Part shown: positions 12,433 to 24,207 of the stretch, piece by piece
How positions within the stretch are numbered: position 1 is the stretch's first letter
How the letters are laid out: each line of letters starts with the position of its first letter
Source: Liolophura sinensis
Taxonomy: Eukaryota > Mollusca > Polyplacophora > Chitonida > Chitonidae
Direction of reading: 5' to 3'
Length of the DNA stretch: 64,000 bases
Assembly (NCBI RefSeq): GCF_032854445.1
Contig: NC_088297.1
Span: 8,979,375 to 9,043,374, forward strand
The notes under the pieces: model-generated
What the model saw: only the letters and a program-made list of their open reading frames with translations
The model's database searches: none
Told to the model about the DNA's origin: nothing
Position numbers and translations under genes: made by a program

Positions 12433-12695
12433 AAAACATTCTTGAGTGTGGAGATAAACACAAACAGGATTGATTTTATAAATTTGTGACTGTGTCCTTG
12501 TCTGGAAAAATGAAGCCAGTAACTTAGAGAATAAGTTATTATTATGTTGTTCATTTCATTCTGGGCAAAAACGTGAAAGTATTTTAACACATATACATTT
12601 TATTTTATGACTCTGTTTCATCCACGCTGTTAGGTTGTAGGATCCAACATTGAACAATGACATAAATGAATAATGTTTTGACGTTTTGTCTTCAG

Positions 12696-12958
12696 AATAC
12701 ACAGCGACAGAGGACAATGAGACCATCTTTCGAGCACGCTCACTAATCCAGGGCTGTTATTCCGGCGAGGAAAGGGCTATGATTGGACGATTTGCCATCC
12801 AACACGGCAACACCAGGGCAGCTGTCCACTATAGCAAGATTCTGGGAAAAAATATCAATGAGAGTACCGTCAGGTCATTTAAGAAGCGCCTTATTGATGT
12901 TGCCAAGGCACGGAACTGTGATATCAGCCAAGTTGCCTCAATACCTTCACGAAGGTAG
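12696..12958 (+). CDS. Terminal exon: HTH-like DNA-binding module P3
   Basis: Starts after the acceptor ACGTTTTGTCTTCAG; AA completes a split codon (phase 1), then 86 residues to TAG. The core reads YSGEERAMIGRFAIQHGN, then AAVHYSKILG, then NESTVRSFKKRL. This pattern (an Ala/Gly-rich helix, 'HGN', then ESTVR-x-(F/M)-KK) is what I know from CENP-B/Pogo-like helix-turn-helix segments in invertebrate proteins; the exact family is not certain. It shares no sequence with the ERWL modules but has the same splice phase and stop-containing single-exon form, so it looks like another exchangeable DNA-binding end. Its upstream exons are not visible on this strand. Confidence 0.68.
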
Positions 12959-13773
12959 AGGACAAAGTGACATTTGGTGTAATTTCATTGCTTCATTTTT
13001 TTTTTTTTTTGATAGGGTGATTTAAAAGGACGCAGAATAGACGTTGATTGGCTTACATGTGACACCAGGCATTGCTGGACACCAGACATGACACTCAACC
13101 ACTCATGCAAAGTGTTTTCCCATGCAAAGAAACCACATGTAACTTTTTTAATGTCTCAGGCATTAAAACTTAATAGAGAATGTTTCTTTTTTTTAACTTG
13201 TACTGTTTGTATTATACATAATACTTCATCTTGAATGAGAAAGACGTTTTAGATTACTTACATATCAGTAACGACACATGCCCAGAAACTACAGTGCAAG
13301 AATATTATCCAATCCATTCTCCATGGCAGTTGGTGCTCGCTATTTTATTCTACCATGTACACGTAAATGTTTCTACGGTACAGTCAACATTTTACTGGCC
13401 ATACATGTGGAGAACATTTCAGTATAAAGAAGAAATACTCTTGATAAATATATTAGAGCCAGACACAATGAAAAAGCTGTGTTTCTTGACCACTTCTGGA
13501 GGCCAAGTACTGTATATGACCTAAAAGTTTGTTTGTGATGGCATAAGTTGCTTAGTTATGTAAGTTACATATACCCATATATATATATAAATATATATAC
13601 ATATATTTTGTCTGATTCTAAGAGTTTTTTCAATCTTAGGGAGATTGATGTTTTAAGGATCGGTTTTAGAAGATACCTGTTGATTGATATTTTACTGGAA
13701 AAATGTTGGCACTAAAAGTAGTATTTAAAGACTTACTAGCCTTGAAAAATGTACTTTTTCTCAGAGCAGATAC

Positions 13774-14028
13774 ATTTATTTATTTATTTGATTGGTGTTT
13801 TTTACGCTGTACTTAAGAATATTTCACTTATACGGCTGTATGGTGCGAGGAAACTGGGCAGAGAACAGGGGAAACCCACAACCATCTGCATGTTGCTGGC
13901 AGACCTTCCCACATACAATGGGAGTGGAAGCCAGCATGATCTGGACTTCAACTCACAGTGACCACATTGATGGGAGGCTCCTGGATCATTGGTTTAAGCA
14001 TGCTACCCCGCTCGACCACAGAGGCCCC
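13774..14028 (-). mobile_element. SINE-A copy, near full length
   Basis: Extends from the T-rich tail side to GACCACAGAGGCCCC, the 5' end of the tRNA-like head (GGGGCCTCTGTGG on the minus strand). The body is diverged, with a small deletion. Confidence 0.8.
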
Positions 14029-14874
14029 TAGGGTGAATACAGTACCGAAATATTTATGTTGAACATACATGTACCCAAGTGAACTGTGTAAAGAGAGTCA
14101 TGTTTCAAAGAGCAGACAACTTTCAGTCCGTTCCTTTGAAACTGCAAGTCATATTAATACAAGTTAATAATAAACAAACAGCAACTGCCAAGAAACTGCT
14201 TGTGTCTTGTCCTTCAATAGGTTTCAGCCATGTTAACTAAAATATATTACGCCAAGAAGTCATTCCGTTCCACATGCTACCAGTTCTCCACATTGTAAGT
14301 ACCTTAAGCTACAAAACAAAAAGAGTTTGAATGTAGGCTTTGGATGCTGGAGGGAAGTTACATAGGTACCTGCTAGTGGTTTTGTTTTCACCAGTATCAT
14401 ATTTTCCTGTTTGCTCGCAAAACTATAACTCGTAGCCAGTCTTTACTGGATAGCCTTTCGGTGACTAAAAGGCTGAAATGGGTGAAAGCTAGAAACACCT
14501 GACTAAACAGGAACATTGGCCTGCACTTCAGGCTTTCACCCACATGGAACAAAAACATCATAAAATTAAACAATAGTTGGAAAACTTAAACTGAAGATAA
14601 AATCAGCCACTAAAGCTGAATAAATAATAAAGTATTATTACAGAAATGTTGTAAAAATATTTTATAAATTCTACACCGTCTGCTTTTCAAGAAAGTAAAT
14701 AGCAAACAATCAGCACCTAGCCACTCATTTGGTGACGCCATTTTACCATGTTATAACTATATAGAGTGACGTCACAAAACCTAGAAGCTCTCCTGTACCA
14801 TCGGTATTGAACAAGTGACAATGAGAACATACAAACAAAAACGTCTGGTATCCAACCAAAGAATATCAGCTCTG
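14029..14874. other. Noncoding stretch
   Basis: No gene seen. A modest hairpin (GGGTGAAAGCTAG near 14480 against CAGGCTTTCACCC near 14530) is present. Confidence 0.4.
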
Positions 14875-15472
14875 TAGCAAACTGAAGTTAGCAGCGGGGT
14901 AGTTATTAGTCATTCGAATAACTAATAACTAACTCAGCAGTGGGTTAGTTCTTCGAATAACGAGTAACTAACCAGCCCGCTGCTGGTAAGTTATTCAAAT
15001 AATTAATAACTAACCAGTTGCTGGTTAGTTATTTGTTATTTGAATAACTGACCCGCTGTTGATTAGTTGTTAGTTATTCGAATAACTAACCCGCTGCTGG
15101 TTAGTTATTAGTTATTCGAATACTGCTGAGTTAGTTATTAGTTATTTGAATAACTAACCCGCTGTTGGTTAATTATTACTTATTCAAATAACTAACCCGC
15201 TGTTGGTTAGTTATTAGTTATTTAAATAACTAACCCGCTGCTGGTTAGTTATTAGTTATTCGAATACTGCTGAGTTAGTTATTAGTTATTCGAATAACTA
15301 ACCCGCTGTTGGTTAATTATTACTTATTCGAATAACTAACCCGCTGTTGGTTAGTTATTAGTTATTTAAATAACTAACCCGCTGCTGGTTAGTTATTAGT
15401 TATTCAAATACTGCTGAGTTAGTTATTAGTTATTCAAATAACTAATAACTAACCCCCTTCTAACTTCAGTCT
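14875..15472. mobile_element. Fold-back element expanded into a palindromic satellite
   Basis: The outer edges are inverted copies: AACTGAAGTTAG at the left and CTAACTTCAGTC at the right. Inside are many self-complementary blocks such as AGTTATTCGAATAACT and CTAACCCGCTGCTGGTTAG. A block of about 145 bases beginning CTGCTGAGTTAG repeats near 15123, 15268 and 15412. It has no coding potential and could form cruciforms or long hairpins. Confidence 0.8.
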
Positions 15473-16934
15473 GCCCAGCTCTGACCTGTTATCAAAAGGC
15501 TGATGTTTCTTATACTTTGGCGCTCGGTCAGGTCGATGTTAATGGATACAAGCGGCGTGTTTTAGCCGCCTTGTTCGTCCTCGTTGATCCTGCATGGGTG
15601 TAAGCATTTGGCCTAGCTGACTGTACCCACTTAAGGGAATTTACCGAACACAGCACGACCTTCTGACTGATAACTCACTTGTTGCGGAACACTATGCCAA
15701 AGAACCAGGCATATAATCCCCATCCATCCACAATATTTTGATATAGGGCTTACAAGTACTTGGCCTATTTCTCTGAGCCCCTAGCGACCACGTCCCAATA
15801 ATAATTAAAGTTCCCGATCTTCAGAATGATGACATAAACCCCAGGTGTATCGCTTACGAGGCAGAAGCTCTATTCGCTAAGCCACCTCTAAGTCATGCAG
15901 TTTGGATACGTAGGACAAACACGGTTGTAATATTAAATGTCAACTGCATGTAAAGTTAATGTACCTGGTACAGTGTCCGTTTACTGCGACTATTGGTGCC
16001 TTTGGCATGGCATTCCAGTGAAGCAGCGCCATACACGGCATTGAGACTACAAGAGGTCACCAATCCATTTGGATACAATTATTGCAATGAAAAGAACATT
16101 AAGTCCCAAGTACATATAAACAAACTTTTGTTCTGAATCAAACACCTACGTCTGTGTCTCACTCTTTACCATACAGGCCTTTTCATCCACGGGCTTATCA
16201 GTGAGCATGGTTAATGCACATGGAAGTCCACACAAAAGTAGCACCCAAGACAAGTAATAGTTTATTTGAAATAAATAAAAAATACATTATCTACAACACT
16301 GAACATTTAAACATCACATAAAACTGTACAGTTAAATAAAACACAAGAAAAGTTAAGTCTTTACCATATATTTGTACAATCTGATGAACATAAGCACTTG
16401 TGGAATAAAAATTGAAACTTGAGCCACAAAGATTATTATGATGTTTCCCTATTATGAAATTTAATTAACCAAAAAATTCTACATGTAGCATAAACTTATC
16501 ACTTAATACACATTTTGCGCTTTATTTATGCGGCCTGCACTCACACAAAATTGGATTCTTTTCTATTTCCCAAAATTCCAAGTCTGAAATAAAGTTTACA
16601 AACTCATCAAGACACACAGGGTAATTTTCTTGTCTTCGTTCTCTATCAGAAATCTAAACTGTCATCAGCTGCATCTATCTTGTACATGTACCGAATTATC
16701 CAAATCAAGAGAAACATCAAATGCTGAAAACATATTTGCTACTTTTTATTTTGGCTTTAATCTATTTTTTGCAAAGTGTTTATTCAAGCATATTCTGAGA
16801 ACAATATTCTGTGTAAAATTACACTTTTTGTGAAGTCCTGAAGTTGGTTAACTCAACCAATGTAGTTTGGCCTCAAAAATGAAATTGAAAATGTGCATAA
16901 ATTGTGACAAAAGTTGCCAAACGGTTGAGGAACT
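15473..16934. other. Noncoding stretch
   Basis: No supported gene. Around 15840-15890 is a tRNA-like SINE end (AGGCAGAAGCTCTATTCGCT then AAGCCACCTC), probably another decayed SINE. Confidence 0.4.
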
Positions 16935-17165
16935 GAAGTATTATGCTGAAGACACCAGACATGACACTTCACAAACTCACATTATACTGACACTGGGCCA
17001 ATCAGTCCTATTTCTTTGCTCAAACGTCTCAGTGCTAAATGCCAAGCGAAGCAGCAACAAGTACCATTTTTGAAGTCTTTGGTATGGCCCGGCCCGGGTT
17101 TGATCCCAGGCCTCCTGCCTTTGAGTTGGACGCTCTAACAATTAGGGCACTGAATCAGGCCTCCC
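16935..17165 (-). mobile_element. SINE-B copy
   Basis: The minus strand reads a tRNA-like head (TTGTTAGAGCGTCCAACTCA ... GGGATCAAACCCGGGCC), followed by the body seen at 2.6-2.8 kb (CTTCAAAAATGGTACTTGTT, GCTTCGCTTGGCATTTAGCA). Confidence 0.65.
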
Positions 17166-17821
17166 AAGATTTAAGCATACAGTATAAACTGCGCAATTTC
17201 AAATTCACATCATTGGTCATTGATCAAGATAAGTTCTGGACAAGTAGTATCCTGCATGTTTTTCACACAGTTATATTTCTGTATCAACATTTAACTGATT
17301 GTAACACCTCAAACTTTAAAATATTAATACCACTATGTTTTCGGAACCATCATAAAAGTGAAAAGTTGCCACAAACTAGCATTAAGAGGACGACACAGTT
17401 TAGTGATCATCCAAAAAAAATTGCATTCGAGCACAGTTCATGCAAATTATAAAATATCAGTATTATACATCTTAACCTAAACTTAAATTTTCAATTTCAT
17501 TTCAAAAGAGATGTAGATGGCAATATACTACACATGTAAACCATACAAAAGAAATACTGCACAAATACCAGAAATACTGTTTAACTCTGTGACAGAATAA
17601 CTCACTCAAACAACATTCCAGGTCCACAATTACATTTCCTAAATATACTGATATGCCATCGCCAGAACTGAAGTTTTTATATTCAAGAGTCGACACAAAT
17701 AAATCCCCAAAAAACCAAGTTACAATGCATACAGTGTAAAATTGTATTTTGAAACAAAGCCTGTATTCCCTTATAATCATAGACCTGTGCATCTATATCC
17801 AAAATATTTACTTGCTTATTA

Positions 17822-17930
17822 AAATGATTTGACTGTTGTTTTATGCTGGAAATTTCACTTTATGCAGCAGCCAGTGCATCATGGTATGATGAAACCCGGG
17901 AAACCCATGACTACTCGACCTTCTTACACA
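17822..17930 (-). mobile_element. Decayed SINE-A fragment
   Basis: TGTTGTTTTATGCTGGAAAT ... GCAGCAGCCAGTGCATCATG ... ACCCGGGAAACCCATGAC follows the SINE-A order but is heavily diverged and shortened. Confidence 0.55.
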
Positions 17931-18800
17931 TTTAAAAGACACAGAGGCAAATCTTGTAAATTCCCGAAACACCAGTGCTCTCTATCTGATTCAATTACAA
18001 GGCAAGTAACCATAAATAAATGGAAATACACAATAGCTCTGACATTCCATAGATTTGCACTCAGGCTTCTTGCTAAAAGAAAAGACAACACTAGACCAAA
18101 TGTATATATATGTATCAACTGCACATGAACTTTAAATTTAAACAGCATACCTCTTTATTTTTACTCATCACATGACAGAAAAATTGTTAATTGTGAATTA
18201 AACCCCAAGGACTCATTCACTCACTCTTTAAGTTTACAATAAAGATACTGCAGTTTGAAAAACAAGCAAAAGAGCACACATTGAGAAATCAAAAGCGCTG
18301 CCATGCTATCAATTTTAACCAATCGAGCGTGATTTATTTCAACATGTTCAATAACCCAAGAATGCATCTGTTTCCGTTGCTATCTGCGTATGTCAGACAT
18401 GATTGTGGTGAACCAAGAAAATAGCTGAAATTTACTATCATAGCCCAAAAAGGCCGGGGTCCAGGGGCCGCCTAGGCCCCGGAAGCTAGAAAAATCTGCG
18501 TGGCTGAAAATGGATTCTGGGACGTTTTTGGCTATTAAAATCAAACCAGAATCCTGTAAAATATGAAGAAAACCAACACTGTTTTCTGACTTACAGATTT
18601 TCCCATCTGCTTTGTCCCCACAGAACTCTAATCTTCTGGACAGAGAGAAGAATGCATTTTTGTACCAAAGCCAAAATTTAATACATGTAACAGATTTTTT
18701 CTGGTTCAGATATTGTTAGTAGTGTACAGGTCATTTTCAGCATTTTCAGTCAAATGTTTAGATTGGCATGTTATGGCACAGAATACAACTGTCCAGTTTT
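17931..18800. other. Noncoding stretch with a GC-rich hairpin
   Basis: A SINE-B tail-like piece (TTAAACCCCAAGGACTCATT) lies at about 18198. A GC-rich palindrome (GGGGTCCAGGGGCCGCCTAG then GCCCCGG) lies at about 18455-18482. No gene seen. Confidence 0.45.
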
Positions 18801-19226
18801 TCATTCAATGGCACCATGGTGTTCCACTCTGGCTTTCTTGGCTGCCTTTTGACACAACTCCTTGGCTTTCCTTTTCGTCAAAGTGCTCTGTGCCCTAATG
18901 TCCAGCTGTTTCTGTTTTTCTGTGGCAACTGATTTCTTCTCTTCAAGAATGGCCTTATACTGGCTGAATGATCGCTTGACATTCCTCACAAGAGTGTGAT
19001 CAACCTTATCATGGAGATGGTCCCTCTTCTTGAAATACTCCACAGCAGATTTACCAGAAGCTTTCAAACCATATTTTATGTTTTGTATGGCTTGGTAGGT
19101 TTCAATGGTGAGTCTCCCAGATTCAAGCCAATCCCACCTCTAGATGTTTTTCAACCCCTTGTCCACTGTACGCGCATCAAAATCTTTATCTGATCGATCC
19201 ACGATACTCCGAGACGTTGCCGCCAT
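18801..19226 (-). pseudogene. Unrecognised basic coiled protein, reading frame broken by one TAG
   Basis: From an ATG in good context (AAAATGGCGGCA) the frame runs 142 codons to TGA, except that codon 29 is TAG (19140-19142). After it the frame continues with RWDWLESGRLTIETYQAIQN, then KASGKSAVEYF, and a long Lys/Glu/Gln-rich helix ending KRKAKELCQKAAKK. Composition and continuity on both sides of the TAG look like genuine coding sequence. It may be a retrocopy or transposon-borne gene inactivated by a point change, or a 3' exon using the TCTAG as an acceptor. That splice would leave phase 0, unlike every other exon in this window. No known family recognised. Confidence 0.5.
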
Positions 19227-19429
19227 TTTTGACTGGGCTGGCTCTGCTTCTGCCTTCGAATAATGGTATCTTGTTCCCGACTTGTTGAAACAGTTCGGCT
19301 TAATGAAACACACGATCTGACTGGACAACAGACTCCATTCAGATAACATTATAACCTCCGGCAACGCCAGATTTCGGTAGCCATGCATCGGCAAATTGAC
19401 AGAATCTTCGACTTTATTTTGAGGAAATA

Positions 19430-20419
19430 AATCGGAACTTTACAAAATGTTACTACACAGAAAAAAAAAACCGGAAAACAGGTAAATTAATCGAAACTGA
19501 ACAAAGAAAAGGCGGAATTCCGCTAAAAAGCGGAAAAAAATCATGTCTGGTATGTTACGATTATTTCCGGTTTCTCTCACTTTGGATAACTCATGACGTA
19601 AGAATTCCAGACTAAAGGTTATTTACAGAGCTACAGAACGTCAGAGCAAAATGGCTGTGGCGGCATAGGTCTGCTTCCATCTCTCTTTTGAAATAGCTAT
19701 GGTTAAATTATTTGTTGTCTTTTCCTTTAAATCAATGGCCCACTTTAAAAGATGGGAGGCCCTTGTTATTTAAGATAAAGAAGTTAGGATGTTGACAATT
19801 TTTGCTCACAGAATGACTAACTTACAGAGCTTTAAGCCCAAGCTAAAATTCATTGATAGAACTACCAACATGTCAAAGCAAAATGGCTATGGCTGTTTAC
19901 GTCCGTTTCCACCCCTCTTTTGAAATAGCCAAGGTTACTTATTTCATTTTCTTTCCTTAAATGGCCCATGTTAAAAGATATTAGGCCCCGTTGAATGATA
20001 TTAGGCCCATGTTAAAAGAGGGGAGGCCCATGTTGAAAGATGGGAGGCCCAGGTTGACAGGTGGGAGGCCCATGTTGACAGATGGGAGGCCCATGTTGAC
20101 AAATGGGAGGTCCATGTTGAAAGATGGGAGGCCCAAGTTATTTATAAAGAAGTTAAATTATTGACAATTTTACTGACAGAATGACCAATTTCTAGAACTG
20201 CTTAGTCTGAGCCAAAAATATCCATATCTTGATGATAAATTGCTCTGTTTTTCCATGAGTCACTGTCGACTTAATCACATAAAATTGATATTTGACCAGA
20301 GCTATGGAACTGTATGGTGTGGAATCCAGATTAGCTTGAAAGTCAGTAACCCTGGAGCGAAGGATTACAAGTATTTGTCTTCATAGAGTTTAAATGCTTT
20401 TTTCACTTCTACAAAAGGT
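19430..20419. other. Noncoding stretch with a short tandem repeat
   Basis: About six copies of a 21-bp unit (GGCCCATGTTGACAGATGGGA) lie at roughly 20005-20135. Two related segments (CAGAGCAAAATGGCTGTGGC near 19642 and CAAAGCAAAATGGCTATGGC near 19873) show a local duplication of about 230 bases. No gene seen. Confidence 0.55.
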
Positions 20420-20637
20420 CTATGGTGATGAAGGCATGATATGTGTTGGCTCGTCTCCAAACTGATGAACCCCTCTCTGATGTCGCTTCAAATGTTCATT
20501 TCGGGTGAAGGACTTGCTGCAGAGGGTACAAGGGTAGCGTACATTGAGCAGGTGTGTGCGTCTGTGGCGTCTGAAGGAATCGTATCTGTTGAACACGGAC
20601 CCACAATCTTCACACGTCATCGGCCGGGTCTGCTTGC
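20420..20637 (-). CDS. Gene B terminal exon: two-finger C2H2 zinc finger
   Basis: Starts after the acceptor TTCTTGTTTTCCCCAG; GC completes a split codon (phase 1), then 71 residues to TGA. Two classical C2H2 fingers are present: CEDC...HRRTH (C-x2-C-x12-H-x3-H, residues 8-28) and CTLC...HQRGVH (C-x2-C-x12-H-x4-H). The inter-finger linker does not match TGEKP. The exon's phase matches the phase-1 donor of gene B exon 2 at 25270, so a clean fusion is predicted, with the fingers as the DNA-binding C terminus. The psq exon at 21.5-22.0 kb ends in its own stop, so the two must be alternatives rather than serial exons. Confidence 0.82.
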
Positions 20638-20684
20638 CTGGGGAAAACAAGAACAAAATGTTGTAATTCAAATTACAGATCATA

Positions 20685-20830
20685 TTTATTTATTTACATA
20701 TACCTGTACATATCTGATTGTTGTGAAACGCCACACTCAAGAATTATTCACTTGTACCACAGCAGTCAGTTTATTGGAGAGGAAACAAGAATGCCCGATG
20801 TAAACCACCAACCTTTGGCACATTACACTG
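20685..20830 (-). mobile_element. Decayed SINE-A fragment
   Basis: TATTTATTTACATATACC ... CACACTCAAGAATTATTCAC ... TTTATTGGAGAGGAAAC retains the SINE-A order with many substitutions. An (AT)n run follows at about 20850-20876. Confidence 0.5.
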
Positions 20831-20877
20831 ACAAAATTGCTACGTGTGATGTGTATATATATATATATATATATATA

Positions 20878-21496
20878 CACCATATCTGCAGAAAACAAGT
20901 GAGCTTCAATGAACAAATTGCCCAAAAAGTCACCTGAGCAATGTTGACCAGTTACTACCACCAAGGTCTCATGAACACCGAGAGATAGGAAACACAAATT
21001 CTCTGTACAAGGCCAGAATTGAACCTACATCTTCATTCATGTTATTATTAGAATCTACATGTAGATCTTAGGTATAAAAACCATGTCTCACCAACTTCCA
21101 CCTACTCTCCTTTAAAGCTACTGGAGAAATGGGCCAGCAAAGTTCATAACCTGAATTCACAGACGCGATCTTCATTTATAATGAAGCTTTAATTTTTTTT
21201 GAAAGAGTTAACAAAGTTTGACATCACTCCTTGTATCTCTCCTGATCACATTATGGACGGAAGCACACAAAAAAATCACCCAGCCTAAGACACATGCCTT
21301 CAAGCATGAATCTTCATCTGAACATCTTGAATCCTCCAATTTGGCGATATGCATGTTATAAGAACAACAGCCATTTCCTGGCCAGCCAGCATGTGGTTAT
21401 TTTTTCTGTCCTCCTCACTGCACACTGCCACTCCCATTTCCTAGCCACATGCAGGGGAACTATGTATCACAATTATCGACATCCCCCATAAAACGG
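20878..21496. other. Intronic stretch between psq and zinc-finger exons
   Basis: No additional exon, RNA or clear element seen. Confidence 0.45.
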
Positions 21497-21969
21497 CTAC
21501 TTCTCCTCCCTGATCAGTGACCCTATCAGCCTCCTCTGCAGGCTTGTCCGCGGCACCCCTAACAGCTGACACGCCCTCCGCTGAGACATCAACCCACTCT
21601 CCACAGCAGCCACGGCCTGGTCCATGTCTGCCTGCGTCCAGGCGCGGCTCTTTCGGCGCGCAACATACATGTCTTCTTTAGCACCTTGACTAACACCGAC
21701 TTTCAAACCCCTTTCATCCAAATTAGACACATCTGTCACAGTTACATTCTGATGCTTCCTGCTTTTGACATGTCCAACAAAACCGTCAACGACTGTTCTT
21801 TGGTTTGCTGGCACAGAAGGATGTGTGTTAGATATTGTCTGCTGGTTTGTAGTGTCATCAAGGCGCTGGGATAAATTCTGTTCCTGTATCACAGCCTTTA
21901 AGTCCAGAAGTACTGCTGTGTCTTCCACGTCTACCAAGGCCACGTTGTCAGCAAGGGTAAAAGTTTCTT
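21497..21969 (-). CDS. Gene B terminal exon: pipsqueak-type HTH
   Basis: Begins after the acceptor TTATACTTTCCAG; AA completes a split codon (phase 1), then about 156 residues to TAG. The first 100 residues are a polar, probably disordered leader with several acidic and Gln/Asn/Thr-rich stretches. Residues about 108-147 form a pipsqueak/CENP-B-like helix-turn-helix: RAWTQADMDQAVAAVESG, then SQRRACQLLGVPRTSLQRRL, the standard 'W...M..A...V..G..S...A....GVP..TL..R' pattern. The domain binds DNA in known family members such as Drosophila pipsqueak. It splices in frame to gene B exon 2, as does the zinc-finger exon 0.9 kb downstream. Confidence 0.82.
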
Positions 21970-22781
21970 CTGGAAAGTATAATGGGAGTCACAGTCAGAA
22001 TTTTGATGCCAGACTTCTTTTGCTCAAAGAGCGTTCAGTGATAATCCGAAAATTTCCCACAAAATGTCTACATACATACATGTATTTAAATAAAATGTCT
22101 ACAGGCTCTCCAAGTTCGAACATGGTCCCAGTTACATGTAGGCCTATTATGTGCAAACTGTATATCCAACACACATCACAGTTGGTGAAAATCTCCACTG
22201 AAATTCAGCGCACAAACATATCCAATATGATCCGTAAAAATCGGCCTTAAAATTCATTGGAAAATGTCCAGCATGGCCGACGGAAATCTTCTTTAACAAA
22301 ATGAAGAAGTCCAGAATAAAGCAGCACTTGTCGACTTGACAGATGTCATCTGTTTTATATTGATAACCACTTACATGTATCTGACTTATCGGCATGAAAT
22401 TGTGTATGATTCAGTGTACGCTGTCCCGGTGGCTATGAAACTGTGACTGTGACAGAGAGGAGCTCAAACAGCCACCTGTGACTAGGCAAAAAACGCCATT
22501 GTGGTCCACTATTGGCTTTTCTCGGCCAGACAGATCATGTGACTCACAAATTCCCGATCACAGCAATGCTCTAATATTACAAATCTCGCGTGATAATGCG
22601 TGAAAAGCAGGGAGAGCACCTACCTCAACGATGTAAAGGTCTTCTTGGACCAAACACATCACTTTCTAATATCGTTGTTACATGTACCAGAGTCTAATGC
22701 CTCTATGTATAAGCACGCTGCACAGCTATGCATGTGTGCAGCATACCTAGCCCTCATGTAGTGGTGAGGATACAACATTAA
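21970..22781. other. Gene B intron, left part
   Basis: No exon seen. The right end abuts a DNA-transposon candidate that begins at 22782. Confidence 0.45.
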
Positions 22782-24202
22782 CAGGGCTCGAAATGGGTGC
22801 TTCTGAATGGCAAAAGGCAGGCCGAAAATTTGCCGAATACAAATTTATTGTTCACCGAAAATTTAAGGGATGCCGTTCGCAGCTGTTGCAAACTTACAAC
22901 TTCCTTTTTTCGGGAGGGACGAATGTAATTCTGTGTATTTTAGGGTGTAAAGTCTTTTTTGCTGCCAGCCTATTGTTTTTGGTATAAGGTGCATGCTTGG
23001 TATCAAAATGATGGAAACTGTCTAAGCTTTGGGCAGGTATGAGTTTTAATGATGAAAGTTTGAAATTCTAGGCGAGAGGACACAAGGAGATAGGTGGTGA
23101 TGAGGCTGCGAGTGACGTCCCCTTGGCGTTGCTAGGCACCCCTCCCAGCTGCCGGCATAGAAAGGTCCATATTTTGACGGTCAACCTACGTCAAGATTTT
23201 AATGGCTTCTTTCTCACAGGCTGGGGCAGGTATGCACCAAAGTTTATTGGCCACGGAATGTTTGGGGCTGAGCTTCACCGCTAAACGTTAAAATTGTCGC
23301 TTATGGAAAATTAATGGGGGTCTATGCCCCGTTACATGAGATAACTCTGTGCTGAAAGCTACTTAAGAATAAAATTATCTCCCTTCGCTTGTGTGCGCAT
23401 GTGCGCTCGTACTGCGGCATGTACTTCCGTTTTTGCTTCAACTAAAAGCGAAACCAATGTTGACTTCTTCTTTGGATAGAAGACAAAAGGATCCTTTCAA
23501 AAACTAGTACACATTTAAATCCATTTCGGACTAGTTGTACGCAGAAAATCTGATAAAATGTTAACTTTTCCCTCTTCAAAGTTCGGGTTGAATCTAAGGC
23601 CACCGTCAGAAAACATGGATAACGAGACCGCTGCACAGACAATAAACGATAGCCGCAAGCCTTGCCTGAAACATCTGGATTTGACTTTTCTCGTTCGACT
23701 GACTGGGCAAATTGTTCTTTGTATTTTAATACATGATGACTGATGAAACCATCGCTAAGCTTGTCATTTAGGGCAGCGTGGTCCTGATGGGTTGATTTCC
23801 ATGTCCTTTGGCGGGCCGTTCCGAAATGTTTGTAGACCCGACTGCAAAAAATTATTTCGACGGGCGAGAAGGAAATATTTCTGTGGATTGCATCAATTTT
23901 TCGACTCGGGACTGGATTTATACTTGCAGAAGTGATAATAAGGTCCTATTCTCTCATGCTTTTGGGTGAATTTAAAAGCCAACTTCGTTATGGACAGACT
24001 GGAGTTCGGAATTCAATGATCAAACGTTGAGGCAGGTAAAAATCAGAAAGATGTTGAAACAGATCTCCACGTTTAATTTAACTGAACTACAAAATTGACA
24101 ACCCATGTTTAAAAATTGCAGGTCATCTCCCATCGTGCCCGCTAAAACTTTATGATTCGAGAAAAGTTGCAAGCCAAAGGAGATTTTCTAATTCGAGCTC
24201 TG
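22782..24202. mobile_element. Nonautonomous DNA transposon candidate (CAGGGCTCGAA ends)
   Basis: The left end reads CAGGGCTCGAAAT; the right end, read inward on the minus strand, is CAGAGCTCGAATTAG. The 1421-bp block is bracketed by identical ATTAA pentamers (22777-22781 and 24203-24207), a possible target duplication. A CAGGG-type terminus is common in hAT elements, but those usually make 8-bp duplications, so the superfamily is unsettled. No transposase frame seen. Confidence 0.5.
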
Positions 24203-24207
24203 ATTAA

